64,000 nucleotides of DNA from Silene latifolia (taxonomy: Eukaryota > Streptophyta > Magnoliopsida > Caryophyllales > Caryophyllaceae): NCBI RefSeq assembly GCF_048544455.1, contig NC_133536.1, positions 37,032,652 through 37,096,651 of the forward strand, given 5' to 3'. A program made the position numbers and the translations under genes. The notes beneath the pieces were generated by a model. That model was not told the DNA's origin. It did not search any database and worked only from the letters and a program-made list of their open reading frames with translations. Numbering within the stretch: the stretch's first letter is position 1; each line of letters opens with the position of its first letter. Shown one piece after another: positions 45,618 to 57,400 of the stretch.

Positions 45618-46160
45618 CCTCTTCGAAGGAGCGCAGCTCCGCTGCGCCTCTTCGTGAGGGTCGCCAGCCTCGCCGCGCCTTTCGTGAGGCTGCCAGCCTC
45701 CTGCTTCCTTTCTTCTTCGTTCGTCCTCTGTTGTTCGTCAAAGTTCTTTTATTTGTTTCGTTTGTGTGTTAATTCTTCATCATGATAGTTTATCATCCCA
45801 CCTGTATATTATTCATCATCATTAATATGTTTTAATCATCATAAATCCGACTTAAATCCCTAATAATCCAATATTTACGGGTTTTCGTCATTAAATTCAA
45901 TTCCGGGTTGTAGAGATTCAATTCATCAATATTGAGTTTCTGGAATTCGTCTCATCCATGTTTATTGCTTTCACGACCCATTCATATGTTAAATAAACAT
46001 GCTAATCACTTTCATCCGAGTAAATATCATCAATCGATCATTAAATTCACCAATTAACATTAACGGCTTGCAATTACGGCTTCACAGCCAGAACTGAGCC
46101 AAGGAACAGACGCAACAACTGCTGCGCCTATTCCAAAGGACGCAGCTCTGCTGCGCCTGT
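45618..46160 (+). repeat. CTGCGCC hairpin modules in D LTR
   Basis: GCGCAG-CTCCG-CTGCGC at 45631-45647 and CGCAG-CTCTG-CTGCG at 46141-46155 are short hairpins. Each is followed by a CCTCTTC- or CCTGTTC-like word. Further related words (GCGCCTCTTCCTG near 45032, GCCGCGCCTTTCG near 45672) suggest one module copied several times. Confidence 0.5.
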
Positions 46161-46896
46161 TCCTGGCTGAGTTCTGTCTCTGAACTCCGTTGTTGCCTTG
46201 ACCTAGTTTAATTAGTTTACGTATTAATCAATTATTATCCGTAATATCACGCTAATTCCTGTTCATTAGTTTATTTGATTCTTTCTTTTATTCTTTTTCC
46301 CAAATTATCCGTTTTAAAGGTATTTTCGACATAAATCGCCTAATCCGATGTAATTAATGTAATTTTCATTATTGTAATTTATAATTATTGTATTTCTTTT
46401 ATTGCTTGAATGTTTTCACATGTAATTGAGCATTAAATCCCTAATTCGACCCAATTGTATGTTAAATTAATTATTCACCGTCTTAGTATTAATTCTCACA
46501 TGCTAGGATTAAAACTTGGATGTTGCATTGCATGCATATAGCCGACGATATATCAAGTACGAATAACTTCCCTAATCATTAGTAGAGGCCGCTATCGAGG
46601 CGGGCAGGATTAGGTGTTCGATCAAAAGAGCTTCCTAATACGTACCCTCACCCCTTACTCCAGATATCTGTGAACACCCGTGTTCATTGGCATCCACGAG
46701 AGTCACTCTAGACATAGAATGCTAAGGGTAACGATTGCTTAGTGTTCGTGTCTCTACTTTGTGTCTTGACATGACACGAGGTATTCGAACGGTTCCAATT
46801 TCCCATAAAAATTGGTGGCGACTCCATGCAAAAATGCAAACGCTTGTTTCTCTTTTCCTCCCAAGCGCCCCCGTGGGCGGCCCGCTGTCCACGCTT

Positions 46897-46914
46897 TGGC
46901 GACTCACTGGGATA
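46897..46914 (+). promoter_or_regulatory. Element D primer-binding site
   Basis: TGGCGACTCACTGGGATA resembles the tRNA-Arg-type site of Ogre/Tat elements with a few changes. A related GGTGGCGACTCC stretch at 46813-46824 lies inside the LTR. Confidence 0.6.
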
Positions 46915-47311
46915 ATACACTTACGTGTAGCAAGGGTGAAACTTGAACAAGGTTAGGGAATAGTTTGTACAAGACAATTGTCGGTTTTCATAACTCGGTC
47001 TTCCTAGACCGTTTTATTCGGCCTTCCTAGGCCCAACCCAACCCATTCGACCAATCGTCCCGTCTAAACGGTCCTAATTCTTATTTGGGCCTAAGGATGG
47101 ATAGCGATTGACGTCATCCATACCATGATGCTTACTCTTGTTTGTATCAAGGGCCTTCACTACTTGAGGAAATGGACTAGGAATCGGCCTTACTCTTGTT
47201 TGGTACGAGCCTCTCCACAGACTTCGGGTTTGATGGTTCGGTATGGCAACCCACCCTTTAAACCAAAACCCTTTTAAATGCACTCAGCATCCTGTTATAA
47301 TGCTTGTATAA
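46915..47311 (+). other. Element D leader
   Basis: About 400 bp between primer site and gag; non-coding. No ORF1 of the Ogre type. Confidence 0.65.
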
Positions 47312-49531
47312 ATGTTTGTACCTTACGTGATCACCGCTTCTAAAGAAAACCATGACGATTTTTTTTTTCAAAAATCAAAACCCATTTTCAAACAAAAATT
47401 TCGTAATAGGCTTTCAGTTAGCGCAAGATCCGGTCAAAACTCTGTCCGTTTGTCGTGTCAAAATTCGGGCCACAAGCCCATTTCAAAACCTCACTTCGAG
47501 TCCACTCCTACAACTACACTACAGTTGGCTAGGACACACATTTTCAAAAAACCTTTGTCTTTCTTCAAAGCTCACTCAACACAAGTGGCACACACCCACT
47601 TCACGAGTGAAGTACTACGTGACTCTGACAATGAATCCAAGGATGAAAATCCTCTCATGGGGATGACTGTAGCTGAGAAAAGACTCCAATACTTAGAGGA
47701 GCAATTGATGTACCTTAAGAGGGATGACATTTATAGGGAGAACAATCTCAAGTATGAGGCCGTCAATTCCAAATCGCCAACTAACTTCAATATGACGGAT
47801 ATCCCAAAGTTCAAGGGACACGAGAACCCTTTGAACCACATCCGTGCCTTCAAGGATTACATGTCTATCAAAGGCATCAAAACCGAGATGTTCTTAAGGA
47901 TCTTTCCTTCATCTCTTGACACTATCCCAAAGCAATGGTTCTACTCCTTAGATCACAAGAAGGTCGCTACTTGGGAAGACGTCGCAATCGAGTTCTGTAA
48001 ACAATATGCGGATAATGCCGAGATCCAAGTCAACATGCGTACTCTAGAGGTTCTTACCCAAAATGACAAAGAAGGATTCACCGACTTCCTAAGTAGGTGG
48101 AGGAAGACTAGCACCCAACTAGTTGAACGCCCGGATGAGGCTACCCTTGTGGAAAAGTTTGTGGACAATCTCAAACCCATCTATGCCAATCATTTGAGAT
48201 ACCAAAACATCAAAACTTTCAAGGACTTAACCGTACTAGGGACAAGGATCGAAGATGACATCCGTAAAGGACTCTTGTCCAAAACGGTAGGTCGAGGATA
48301 TCAAGGGTCCACAAGTCGTTCATACGGCTCTACTAGCAAGACCGATGAAGTTAACCTTCTCGAGCCATCCAAGAAAAGTACCCCACCAAGAAAATTCACA
48401 AATCTTGGGGACACTTACTCCAACGCTCTAAAAAGGTTAATGAAGCAAGGTAAACTCCAATCCATTGGACCTACTCCCGAACCCGAAAGAAAGTCCAAAT
48501 TCTGGGACAAGAACTCGTACTGTGAATACCATAGGGGCAAGGGGCACGACACAGAAAAATGCTACAAGTTGAAAAACGTGCTTCAAGACATGATTGAGGA
48601 CGGTCGACTACCAATACCACCAGGAGGAAAGCCCAACAACACTCAGAATCCTCTTGGAGTTCTAGTGATCACAAGTGATGAATCTACCTTAGATTGCTCA
48701 CACCTCATTTCTCCATGTGAAGATGAAATTTATGCAATCGAGAATGAAGGGCTCTACTCTACTATCTCCCCTACCATTTCCGACTTCATCACATGGGCAA
48801 GGAGCGTGGATAGACAAGTTTGGGAATTAGAAAATGTGGTGACAACCTTACGCGATCCCAACGCAACACCCGAAGAATATGTGCCACTAATCTTCTCTCA
48901 AAATGCTACTATGCAAGAAGTAATCACCGTGGTTGATAAACTAGTTGATCAAATCATACGACTAGAAGGTGATATCATGAGAATGAGGGAACTAACTGCA
49001 ATCAATGGAGTTTGGGCCGACGATGACGAGGATGAGTATCTCATTGAAAACTCCCTAGTCAAAGAAATAGTCCAAAATGGTGAAGACCAAGATGTGGACC
49101 ACCTAACTCGTTCGGGTCGTCCATATCAAAGCACTACTGAAAATGGTCCAACCAACGTCATCATACCAAGTGACAACGAAGAGGACTCCACTGATCATTT
49201 GCTCAAGCAATTACAGAAGACAAAGGCTGATCTTTCAGTCTGGCAATTAATAGCAAGCTCATTCCCACATCGCCAAGCTTTACTGCAAGCTTTGGCCAAA
49301 CTAAATGTAGCACATAACTCCACTCCTGAAGATGTAGTTAACTTGGTCTTCCAAGAATCACCAAAGCTAAGTAATCCTATTACTTTCTCGGACGAAGATT
49401 TGCCACCTTTTGGCGCTGGTCATAACCTTGCTCTATACATCACTGTCATTTGTCTAAAGAAGAATGTGCCAATGACCTTGGTGGATGATGGCTCTGCAGT
49501 CAACGTCATACCCCTCAAAACGGCATACAAG
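47312..49531 (+). CDS. gag: Element D gag and start of protease, cut by E
   Basis: Open for 740 codons until element E. The first ~130 residues are a basic, low-similarity region. Residues ~165-330 carry the retrotransposon gag core (KFKGHENP, WFYSLD, FLSRWRK). A zinc knuckle of the C-x2-H-x4-H-x4-C type (48521-48562) follows, as usual in this lineage. The protease then begins with a VDDGSAVNVIP motif, catalytic Asp at 49484-49489. Gag would assemble the particle and bind element RNA. The frame runs on 15 codons into E's LTR before a stop, so the natural end is lost. The gag part itself shows no lesion. The start at 47312 is the first in-frame ATG; an upstream start is not excluded. Confidence 0.85.
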
Positions 49532-50594
49532 TGTGGGGTAATATCCGTATACTACCCTATAAAATTAGGACTATAACGCAAATTTTACATGTGATTAATA
49601 GTCATAAACGAAAAACATAATGAAACGATAAAGATTAAGCAATAACCTTCGGTCCTAGTGCAAAATGGCAATGAGAGATCAAAGTAGATCTCCTCCTAAT
49701 TGTTGCACCCAAGATTGTCCGAGAAATGCCCTTGTGCTAGTATGAATCCTCTAATTGCCTTGCAATATCGAGAGGATTGTTTTGTGAGTTTTTGGTTGGA
49801 TGAGAGATCCGAGTTTTGAGAGGCAATTTTCTCAAAACCCTAGAAAATGTTTTGCAAATGAATTACTAGGTTAAACAAGAGAGTGAGCCTCTCTTATTGT
49901 CTAGGCCATTCGGCCAAACCGAGATCATGAGAGGGAAATGGGCTTTTCCATTTCCTCTTTATTTTAACTCGCGGTCCGACATGCAATTTACTAAATGTAT
50001 ATGACACGGTCTAATTATAAACTGTCATCGGTTATCGGTTATTAAAGCATCAACTAATAATACGGGTTAGTTGAATTATTAATACATGTCCGACAAAGAC
50101 AATATTGTATAATTATATTCAATATACATTAATCAAATATAAATCGTTTATATTCAATTTTACGAATTAATCGTTTAATTCGTCTTAGCCATTTTTATTT
50201 AATCCGTATTAAATAGAATATCTCAACATCACATTTTTGACTAATTAATAGTCAAATAACTCAGACTAACTGGTTAGTCAAATTTGGCATCTACATGACT
50301 GTATTTTCATACCGTCACATCTCTCAAACGTATCCTATAGGTGTGACTTTTAGGGACCAGTTGATCACCGCCATCTGTATGACAATAACGTCAAACTTAT
50401 CTAGCAAGCCAACCGTTATTGATAAACGTGGACCAACTGATTATGATACAAAAGTATACCCTTTGATCCTTTTAGAGATTTATAAGTCCTTGCACTAACT
50501 GTTAAGGACACCAGCCCCAACAAGCTCCCACTTGTCCGTACAAGTGTATGTGCAATGACGTTATCCGCACTAACTGGAGGACACAGCTCCAACA
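49532..50594 (-). repeat. Element E 3' LTR
   Basis: On the - strand starts TGTTGGAGCTGTG, ends TATTACCCCACA. A second TGTTGGGGCTGG start with its own polypurine tract lies 72 bp inside (ending at 50522). The 67-codon frame at 50295-50498 recurs in the other LTR and is unsupported. Confidence 0.92.
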
Positions 50595-50605
50595 AACTCC
50601 CACTT
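50595..50605 (-). promoter_or_regulatory. Element E polypurine tract
   Basis: AAGTGGGAGTT on the - strand immediately before the 3' LTR. A near copy, AAGTGGGAGCT, sits within the LTR at 50523-50533. Confidence 0.8.
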
Positions 50606-51378
50606 GTCCGTACAAGTGTATGTGCGATAACCGATACTCATATTCATTTAAGATTTCTCCCACTCAATGTAAAACAATTTGCAGTTCTAGATCCACAAAG
50701 GTCGTATTTTACAATCGATCTGTATCATGAGTGGTTTCCCCGACTAGAGAGTAACTTAACTGATAAAACGAATCCGTATCCGAGCATGGCCATGCATTTC
50801 GATTCTGACTCCTCGAGTGGCCCTGAGAAATATCGAGTACCCGATAAAGGCTGAATATTTCCTTCAACTCGAACTCCTTCCGATCTAAGCACAAAGATGA
50901 AATGACCCGGAAAAAATCTACTTGGCCCCCTGTTACGGATGACCGTGAGAAAGAAACCAAAGTCACCCAAAATCCGCCTTAGTCTCAAGAGACAATCGAT
51001 AGTCAAAAGAATCGACTCTTAGGATCACCATGGAAGTCCTATCCACGACCCGGCAACGAATGTTATAAAACATTTAGGACTCCACGTCGATGTCACAATT
51101 GTGTCCTACGAAATATCCGTATAAATCGCCTCTGTGATTGGTCACAACCGGTTGACTTATGGCTCGTTGAACCCACCATCAACCAACGTCACAAAATAAT
51201 TGCCGAGATATCACTCATATGGGCAATTAAGGACTGAAAAATATAATGTTCGTTCAGTTCACTTTGTGGTGTTCAAAAATTGTCGCACAATTCCACATGA
51301 AAAACAAGATATATAAATATCAAAACGATGATGTTGTATAGAGTACAAAAGGGAATGAATCTGATCCATAAAAGAGTA
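50606..51378 (-). other. Element E 3' tail
   Basis: Non-coding stretch between the RNase H end and the polypurine tract. Overlapping small frames (50555-50966) show nothing recognisable. Confidence 0.65.
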
Positions 51379-53379
51379 CTACAACTTAGGAACACGTTTA
51401 ATTCCCATGGAATTAACGTGCCCTTCATGCTTATCTTGTCGTAATGCTTTAGTGAGAGGATCTGCTATATTATCATCTGCAGCAATCTTTTCTATCACTA
51501 CTTCCTTTTGCTCCACGTAATCTCGGATTAGATGAGCTTTCCGTTGTACATGTCTAGACTTGTTGCTAGACTTTGGCTCCTTAGCTTGGAAGATGGCACC
51601 ACTATTGTCGCAATAGATGGTGATCGGGTCATTCGAACTAGGCACTACGGATAGCCCATGTAAGAATTGACGCATCCATATCGCTTCCTTTGTAGCTTCG
51701 ACGCGGCATAGTACTCGGACTCGGTCGTAGAATCTCTTTGTAACAGTTTGTTTCGAACTCTTCTAGCTGACCGCAGCGCCATTAAGAGTAAAAACGAATC
51801 CAGACTGAGATTTCGAGTCATCATGATCCGTTTGGAAGCTAGCATCTCACAGAATCGGTTGCGCATAGCTTTTGATTGCCTCCATAAGTCAATGCCCAAT
51901 CTTTAGTCCTCCGTAGGTACTTAAGAATGTTCTTGCCACCACCAATGTGATTCACCTGGATGCTGTTGGAATCGACTTGTCATACTCAATGCATATGCCA
52001 CGTCCGGACGTGTGCATATCATGGCATACATGATAGATCCTATTGCCGAGGCATAAGGAATCCGTGCCATGCGCTCTTTCTCTTCCGGTGTCTCTGGTGC
52101 CTGAGACTTGCTCAAATGCACCCCTGGAGCCATAGGAAGGAACCCCTTCTTGGAGTTAGTCATGCTTTGAATCTCTCTAGGACTTTGTCTATGTAAGACT
52201 CTGATCGAGAGATAGCATCCGTCGTGATCTATCTCGATAGATACGGATGCCTAGAATTCTTTGTGCCTCTCCCAGATCTTTCATCTGGAAATGGTTTTTC
52301 AACCATACTTTCACCGAAGTTAAGAGAGGTATGTCATTCCCAATCAAGAGTATGTCGTCAACATACAATATTAGGAAAACAATCTTGCTCCCACTCGACT
52401 TGATATATAAACATGGTTCCTCGACTGATCGAGTGAATCCATTTTCTTTTATCACTTGGTCGAAGCGATGATTCCAATTCCTTGATGCTTGCTTAAGTCC
52501 ATAAATGGAACGCTTAAGCTTGCACACTTTCTTAGGATGTTCTGGATCGATGAAACCTTCGGGTTGTACCATGTACAACTCTTCCTCCAAAAAGCCGTTT
52601 AAGAAGGCGGTTTTCACGTCCATTTGCCAAATTTCATAGTCATGAAAAGCGGCAATCGCTAAGATAATCCGAATGGAACGCAGCATGACTACAGGTGCAA
52701 AAATCTCATCGTAGTGCAAACCTGGCACTTGGGTGAAACCTTTAGCAACTAGTCGTGCTTTTTAGATATCTTGTTGACCTTCCACAGAATGCTTTATCTT
52801 GTAAAGCCATTTGCATTGAAGGGGACGAACCTTAGCAGGTAAGTCAACAAGATCCCACACGTTCTCGTACATGGAGTCCATCTCGGATTGCATGGCCTCA
52901 AGCCATAGCTTTGAGTCAGAACTAGTCATGGCACCTTTATAGGTTGCGGGTTCACTACTCGTTAAGAGTAGAACGTCATCTATGTCATGTTCCTCGACCA
53001 TACCAATGTATCTGTCTGGAGGAATAGAGACTCTTCCCGACCTCCTAGGTTCCTCAGGAATGTTAACCGCAGCCGGGATTGAAGGAATAGGTTCCTCCAA
53101 TAGTTGCTCGGTGCTTGGTTCTGGAATCTCCGACAGTTCGAAGGTTCTATCACTCTTTGCATTCTCGAGAAATTCCTTCTCTAAGAATGTCGCACTAGCC
53201 GCAACAAAAACACGTTGTTCGCTTGGCGAATAAAAGTAATGACCAAGCGTTCCTTTAGGATAACCTATAAAGTATGTCTTGACCGATCGCGGGCCGAGCT
53301 TATCCTCGTGTCTCCACTTGACATAAGCCTCGCAGCCCCAAACCCGTATAAAGGACAAGTTAGGGACCGTTCCTTCCAT
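51379..53379 (-). pseudogene. pol: Element E integrase C-terminus, reverse transcriptase and RNase H, broken
   Basis: Reading on the - strand, 53379-52762 covers the end of integrase (WGCEAYVKW) and the linker to RT (SRMDSMYENVWDLV-like, CKWLYKIK). A TAA at about 52762 interrupts, but the same frame goes on to the RT fingers/palm at 52728-52189, with QMDVKTAFLNG and the catalytic YVDD (52354-52365). Frameshifts then separate 52163-51921 (RPDVAYA segment), 51899-51645 and 51675-51379, the copia RNase H with IYCDNSGAI and ending HVNSMGIKRVPKL. RT would copy element RNA into DNA and RNase H would degrade the RNA. The active-site residues survive but the frame does not. Confidence 0.85.
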
Positions 53380-53429
53380 AGTTCATATGGAGTCTTGTCA
53401 ACAGACTTTAGACGGACTTCGGTTAAGTA

Positions 53430-54062
53430 TTAGAGCAAATGGTGACGAAGAGCATAACCCCATAATGAGTCAGGCAACACGGTGTGACTCATCATGGATC
53501 GAACCATATCAAGTAAAGTTCGATTTCTCCGTTCGGACACACCATTCAATTGAGGTGTTCCAGGTGGAGTTAAGCGTAGGGTAATCCCACGATCTTTAAG
53601 GTGTTGATCAAACTCGTGAGAAAGATACTCGCCACCACGATCCGAACGCAGTGTTTTAATCTTTCTACCCAATAGGTTTTGTACCCTATTCTGGTATTCC
53701 TTGAATTTCTCAAAGGATTCACTTTTGTGCTTCATTAAGTAGACATAGCCATATCTACTTAAATCGTCCGTGAAAGTGATGAAATACCTATAGCCTTCTC
53801 GTGCGGTGATTGACATAGGACCACATACATCCGTGTGTATAAGTCCTAATAGGTCAGCAGCGCGCATTCCAACACCTTTGAAGGAAATCCGAGTCATCTT
53901 ACCGATGAGACATGATTCACACGTGCCAAATGATTGAAAATCAAAGGCCGAGATAGCTCCATTTTTAATGAGCTGTGTTACGCGTTTCTCATTAATGTGT
54001 CCCATACGGCAGTGCCATAGATACGTTTGATCTTTGTCACCAACCTTTAACTTTTTATTCAT
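53430..54062 (-). pseudogene. int: Element E integrase core, broken
   Basis: On the - strand: GAG-pre-integrase HHCC-type segment (HCRMGHI, CESCLIGK), then the DDE core with IHTDVCGP, LRSDRGGEY and GVSERRNRTLL supplying the three acidic residues. It is preceded in the same frame by a stop at 54084-54086, and ended by a stop at 53430 next to frameshifts up to about 53380. It would insert the cDNA and create the 5-bp duplication seen here. Confidence 0.85.
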
Positions 54063-54083
54063 TACGTGTAATATTTCTGTGGT

Positions 54084-55411
54084 CTAATCTAAAACATAAA
54101 TTCCGTTCATGGAGACTGCCTTGCCATAAATCATATCGTGTAAAGAGAAAATGCAAGTATTATTCTCTATTACAAATGAAAAACCAAGTTTGTCAAGTGC
54201 AGAAACTGAAATAATGTTTTTCGAAAGACTAGGTACATAATAGCAGTCATATAATGACAACTCAAATCCGCTAGGAAGCTGGATCACATATGTCCCCTTT
54301 GAGATGGCAGCCACTCTTGCTCCATTCCCAACACGCAGGTCCACCTCACCCTTTACGAGGGGTTCGATGTTTCGGAGCCCCTGCACATGATTACACAGAT
54401 GAGAACCACAACCAGTATCAAGTACCCAAGTTCCGTAACTTGCGTGGTTAATCTCAATCATATGAATAAAAGTAGTAGAGAGAGAAGACATACCAACAGG
54501 TTTAACACGACCTGCCTTTAAGTCCTCATGATAAACAGGACATGTACGCCTCCAATGCCCAGTCTTGTGGCAATGATGGCACTCCATGTTATCATTCTTG
54601 CTCTTTGTCGCGCCTGATGAGGTGCTCGACTCACCAGGCCCACTCTTACCTGAACCCGACTTCTTGAACTTCGGTTTACCTACTGCTAGGTTTGCCTGAG
54701 CTTTGCCCTTACCTTTCCCTTTGTTTGTCACAACGAGAACATCCTGTTTCATGCTCCCACTGAACTTCATGTCCTTCTCGGTCTGTACGAGAAGGGAGTG
54801 CAGTTCATGGGGAGTTTTCTTCAAATCATTCATATAGTAATTCGCTCTAAAGAGCGCAAAACCATCGTGGAGTGAATGAAGCATGCGGTCGATCACAATG
54901 TTCTCGCTGATCTTACAATTAAAGGTCTCCAGCTTCTCGACATTCTCAATCATGCTGAGAATGTGTGGGCTAACTGGTTGGCCCTTCTGGAGTCTCGCAT
55001 CAAAGAAGCGAGTGGTATGCTCATAGGTCACGATTCTCGGTGCTTTCGAGAATTCCTTGGTGAGCGTGGTGAAAATCTTGTTCGCACCATGGGCTATGAA
55101 GCGTTTCTGCAAATTGGGTTCCATTGCAAAAATGAGTACGTTTTTAATCGCACCCGCTTCCATACAGAAATCATTAAACTTGGTGATTTCAAAGACTCTA
55201 GCCGTGGGACCTGGGTTTGCCGGGAGGGGCTCTAATAGATATTTGAGCTTCCGTCGGCGGCGGCATTCCATAATGCCGCCTCCCAGTCCGCGAAGTTTGA
55301 TCCATCATTCTTCAGTCGAGTGGACTGATTCATCTGATTCATAAAGATCCGAAGCCAGGACTCACGGTCCAATGTGGCACTTGGCATTGGGTTTTCAGTA
55401 GAACCAACCAT
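54084..55411 (-). pseudogene. gag-pro: Element E gag and protease, broken
   Basis: The natural start is probably the ATG at 55409-55411. A one-base deletion near 55265 shifts the frame into the long ORF 55271-54084. That ORF has the copia gag (UBN2-type) region, a basic KGKGKGKA linker, a CHHCHKTGHWRRTC zinc knuckle (about 54549-54590), and the protease with WVLDTGCGSHLCN, where DTG is the catalytic motif. An in-frame TAG at 54084-54086 ends it before integrase. Gag packages the RNA and the protease processes the polyprotein. Confidence 0.85.
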
Positions 55412-57386
55412 TTGTTATTAGCAGTTTAAAAGTTCGTGATCTACACTGAAAAAGAAAGAAAAACAAGAACGAAATAAGCAACTCATCGAGGTGATTTAAG
55501 TCTATTTTAAAATTCATTTTAACGTGTAGACTCTCGCACTTGCATAATTGATCTCCCTCAAGAATGATACAAGTGATCCCAAGACTCAATTTCTGTAAAT
55601 TGATAAGCCAACTGTTTAGCTAATTCTTCCGTAGGAACTCTTGGTCGATAGATTTCCGTAAATCCTATCTATAGTCCACCATAGTCACAGGATCGTACGA
55701 GTGACCATAGTGTTGAGATAAAATAGGTCAATCGGTTCCAACTTACCCGACGTAGAAGGGGTCATATTATGCCTACCGACGAAGAAGGGACTCATTGGAG
55801 TTTGACCTATAAAGACCGTTCTCAATTTTTGTTTATACGAGGAAGATCCCATCAACTAAATTATAATTCATATTAAGTGAACGAATAACTAGCGTCTGCG
55901 TGAATGAATTAATTTGGGTGATGGCTTAAAAATCGTGTGACATAAGAATGTCAAAGAAAACTAACTCGTGACCTCTATATGTGTCAGTTTTCATGCAATA
56001 ATTTGGTGGTTTGGTTTTTAGGCGGAATATGATGCATATTATCGTTGCGAAAAATAAATAAAAGAATGCAATACGTAAATAAAATTCCTAGTGTGGCCTA
56101 TCCTAATAAAAAGGACATAAAACAACTTTGGAATCCACCGTTGGACCCGAGAAGCTTGTCTTGATGTTCCATCTTGATCCATGTAGCGGGAGTGAGCATC
56201 CGGTCTCCATCTTTGGTCTTCTCAAAAATTACAATTTAAAAATTACAAATATAAACCTATTTACATTCTAAATAAAAACTGTAATTAAAAGAAATAAAAA
56301 TGGAGATACGAGATCTCAAAATACAACCAAGACCGTGTTCCATCATTACGGTAACACGTTCTACTAAGGCCACACTAAGTTACAACCGATTGCAAAATAA
56401 ATAAATACGTAATTAAAAGCATTCAAAATTAAACTAGAACGATAAAAAAAAAATGCATCAACTAAATTAAATTTATTCGTGACATAATTCCGTAATTATG
56501 TTAAATTTATCCAAACCACCAAAGATAATTAAAATTATATGACAAAACCGCTTTAGTCAAGTTAATTTTAATCCGAGATAATCCGTTACTTTAAATCGTT
56601 TTAAAGTAATTTGATTGTTCGTGGGTGAACCGTTTCACTATCAAGCGAGAGCATAAAAACCGTTTTATGCAAAATTGGCCGAAAGAAAAAAAATAATTTT
56701 TTTTTTCCTGTACTGCTGTACGTGAACAGTACCAGAAAGGAAAATTTTTTTTTTTAATAAGGCAAAATGCCGAGAGCCTCAAAAGGCCAAAAAAAAAAAA
56801 TCAATCGGCTTTAAAACGAAAGCAACAAGAGATCAAAACAAAACGGTTTGATAAAACACAATTGTAATTTTAATCTAATCCGTATAGAAATCAAACTACA
56901 ATTGTTACATCTTCAACATATTGCAATAATTATCGATTAAAATTACAACATGTGAAGAACGATTGAAAACAAGAGATCGAACGATCTAACAAAATGTGTG
57001 GCACGCAAATCAATGCAAAAACAAAGAAAAACAGGCCGTGATACATGAAAGGCCACACGGTTGTCAAAATTTTTCGAGACAAAAATTTGTGCCACACGAA
57101 ATTTTATGCAATCATTTTAATAGATCTTTTACACATTGCAATGAATATCGATTACAATACAATATGCAAAGATCAAAACGAAAACAAAACAAAAACGATA
57201 ACTAATACCGAGTGAACATGACACGGTTCCCAACAAAACAAAAATGCAGCAATTAAAAAAAATTGCCGAGGGCAAAAAAAAATTTGTGCCGAATAAAAAA
57301 AAATTCAGCCGCACCAAATTTTAGACAAAAATCATCGATTCAAAAATCGTTTAATGAAAATCACATAGAAAAATTTACGTGGCCTC
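55412..57386 (-). other. Element E leader
   Basis: About 2 kb between primer site and gag. AT-rich with A-runs (for example 56690-56810). No conserved ORF. Long leaders occur in some copia lineages. Confidence 0.65.
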
Positions 57387-57398
57387 GCTCTGATACCA
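57387..57398 (-). promoter_or_regulatory. Element E primer-binding site
   Basis: TGGTATCAGAGC (continuing GAGG) on the - strand, two bases from the 5' LTR; complementary to initiator tRNA-Met. Confidence 0.9.
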
Positions 57399-57400
57399 CT

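Larger units (their letters stand above)
44569..46891 (+). repeat. Element D 5' LTR
   Basis: Starts TGTAGATACCTC at the point where similarity between A and B ends. The 3' border is taken as GCTGTCCA before the primer site and may be off by a few bases because the 3' LTR is not in the window. It contains a TATA box and GC-rich hairpin modules. Frames at 44709-45014, 45550-45741 and 46708-46956 are LTR sequence, not genes. Confidence 0.7.
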
